A DNA stretch of 64,000 bases, taken from positions 124,001 through 188,000 of the forward strand of contig NZ_SCWB01000001.1 in the NCBI RefSeq assembly GCF_004359545.1. Reading direction: 5' to 3'. The notes beneath the pieces were generated by a model that was given only the letters and a program-made list of their open reading frames with translations, did no database searches and was not told where the DNA came from. Of the stretch, positions 63,334 to 64,000 are shown one piece after another (position 1 is the stretch's first letter; each line of letters opens with the position of its first letter). The DNA is from Macrococcus lamae (GTDB lineage: Bacteria > Bacillota > Bacilli > Staphylococcales > Staphylococcaceae). The translations under genes and the position numbers were made by a program.

Positions 63334-64000
63334 ATGAACGAAAGTATCAAATCAGTTGAATCATTATTAAATGATGTCATCAGTGATGATCAAACATCAT
63401 TGAACGAAGCGGGAAAACATATTCTGACATCTGGTGGTAAAAGAATCCGACCTTATTTTGTGCTACTGTCTGGTACTTTTGGGAAAGCTGATGATGAGAC
63501 ACTGATTAAAACTGCCACAGCTCTTGAAATTATTCATATGGCAAGCCTCGTACATGATGATTACATTGATGACAGCTCAAAGCGGAGAGGAGTCAATGCA
63601 GTTCATGAAGAGTGGGATGCACCTGTTGCTGTTCAGACAGGTCACTATCTTCTTGCAGCAGCGTTGAATTTAATCGCTGATATCGACAATGAATATTATC
63701 ATCAGTATTTAGCAGATGTTATTCTTGAAGTTTGTTACGGTGAATTCGCTCAAATGGAAGACCAGTTCAACAAAGATATCACTTTCAGAAAATATTTAAG
63801 ACGGATCAACAGAAAAACAGCTATATTACTTGAGGCAAGCTGCAAACTCGGTGGTATTAGTACGGGGGCATCTGAGCATGATATTTATCATTTAGGCAGA
63901 TTCGGACACTATATGGGAATGAGTTTTCAGATTATAGATGATGTGCTGGATTATACAAGTACTGAAGACCAGTTAGGCAAGCCGGTCGGTGGCGATATTC
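63334..64000 (+). CDS. hepT: Heptaprenyl diphosphate synthase component II, N-terminal part
   Basis: The frame is open to the window's right edge, so about 222 of roughly 320 residues are present. It is the catalytic prenyl synthase for the menaquinone tail. The first aspartate motif is in HDDYIDDS (DDYID at 75-79) and the second in QIIDDVLDYT; GGKRIRPY binds the allylic/isopentenyl substrates. AAGGATG precedes the ATG. hepS-menG-hepT is the standard Firmicute order. Confidence 0.94.
   Translation, partial: MNESIKSVESLLNDVISDDQTSLNEAGKHILTSGGKRIRPYFVLLSGTFGKADDETLIKTATALEIIHMASLVHDDYIDDSSKRRGVNAVHEEWDAPVAVQTGHYLLAAALNLIADIDNEYYHQYLADVILEVCYGEFAQMEDQFNKDITFRKYLRRINRKTAILLEASCKLGGISTGASEHDIYHLGRFGHYMGMSFQIIDDVLDYTSTEDQLGKPVGGDI

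Overview
This window is a stretch of ordinary low-GC Firmicute chromosome (roughly 40 % G+C by eye). Gene content and order follow the Bacillus subtilis yqh-yqi-yqj-yqk-ypu-res-ypb-yph-hbs region. Protein sequences look closest to Staphylococcaceae: an EbpS-like LysM protein, SrrAB/ResDE, a 150-residue ArgR and staphylococcal-type LipM, YpdA and Der. Retention of ptb-bcd-buk and of a Spo0A protein argues against Staphylococcus itself and suggests a relative such as Macrococcus or a neighbouring genus; this is inference from memory of the families, not a database result. No rRNA, tRNA, phage, insertion sequence, plasmid gene or CRISPR array was seen, and no gene-free gap exceeds 300 bases.

Layout. 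1-5.4 kb: end of the glycine cleavage P-protein genes (gcvPA partial, gcvPB), a membrane rhodanese, octanoyltransferase lipM, a lipoprotein and an M24 peptidase. 5.4-8.8 kb: EF-P, biotin-dependent acetyl-CoA carboxylase subunits accBC, an Asp23/YqhY protein and nusB. 8.8-14 kb: exonuclease VII (xseAB), isoprenoid genes ispA and dxs, and tlyA. 14-17.6 kb: argR, recN, a Spo0A orthologue and glpQ, tightly packed. 18-26.4 kb: a complete branched-chain 2-oxo-acid cluster (ptb, bcd, buk, lpdV, bkdAA, bkdAB, bkdB) and bacilliredoxin brxB. 26.4-37 kb: a YqjA-type membrane protein, a very small Prli42-like gene, a PepT-like peptidase, gnd, an AraC regulator with a small methyltransferase, zwf, RNase Z, and three oxidoreductase/hydrolase genes. 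37-41.7 kb: nudF, fur, xerD, a 31-residue membrane miniprotein, ypuF, scpA, scpB and rluB. 41.7-47.6 kb: resABCDE (cytochrome c maturation plus the respiratory two-component system). 47.6-50.2 kb: an FMN riboswitch with ribU, a YeeE-TusA sulfur pair and ferredoxin. 50.2-55.3 kb: ypbB-recQ, an EbpS-like LysM protein, an AcuB-like CBS protein and ypdA. 55.3-64 kb: ansA, cmk, rpsA, der, gpsA, yphE, yphF, hup, hepS, menG and hepT (cut by the window end).

How the genes work together. Branched-chain amino acids are deaminated by Bcd and the oxo acids are decarboxylated by the Bkd complex to branched acyl-CoAs. These feed fatty acid primers or, via Ptb/Buk, ATP. AccBC with YqhY belongs to the same lipid theme, and a FapR-like operator lies in the accB promoter. 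ResABC/ResDE, MenG, HepS/HepT, IspA and Dxs together supply menaquinone, its prenyl tail and c-type cytochromes. BrxB and YpdA are two parts of bacillithiol redox homeostasis. Gnd and Zwf are the oxidative pentose phosphate enzymes.

The most interesting points are the intact Spo0A orthologue at a locus that has cleanly lost spoIVB (and, elsewhere in the window, spoIVA), two overlooked membrane miniproteins, a FapR-like site at accBC, a perfect palindrome in front of yqhY, a long inverted repeat in front of hup, and an FMN riboswitch platform with two in-frame, well-equipped start codons for ribU. No wholly new multi-gene system was found.
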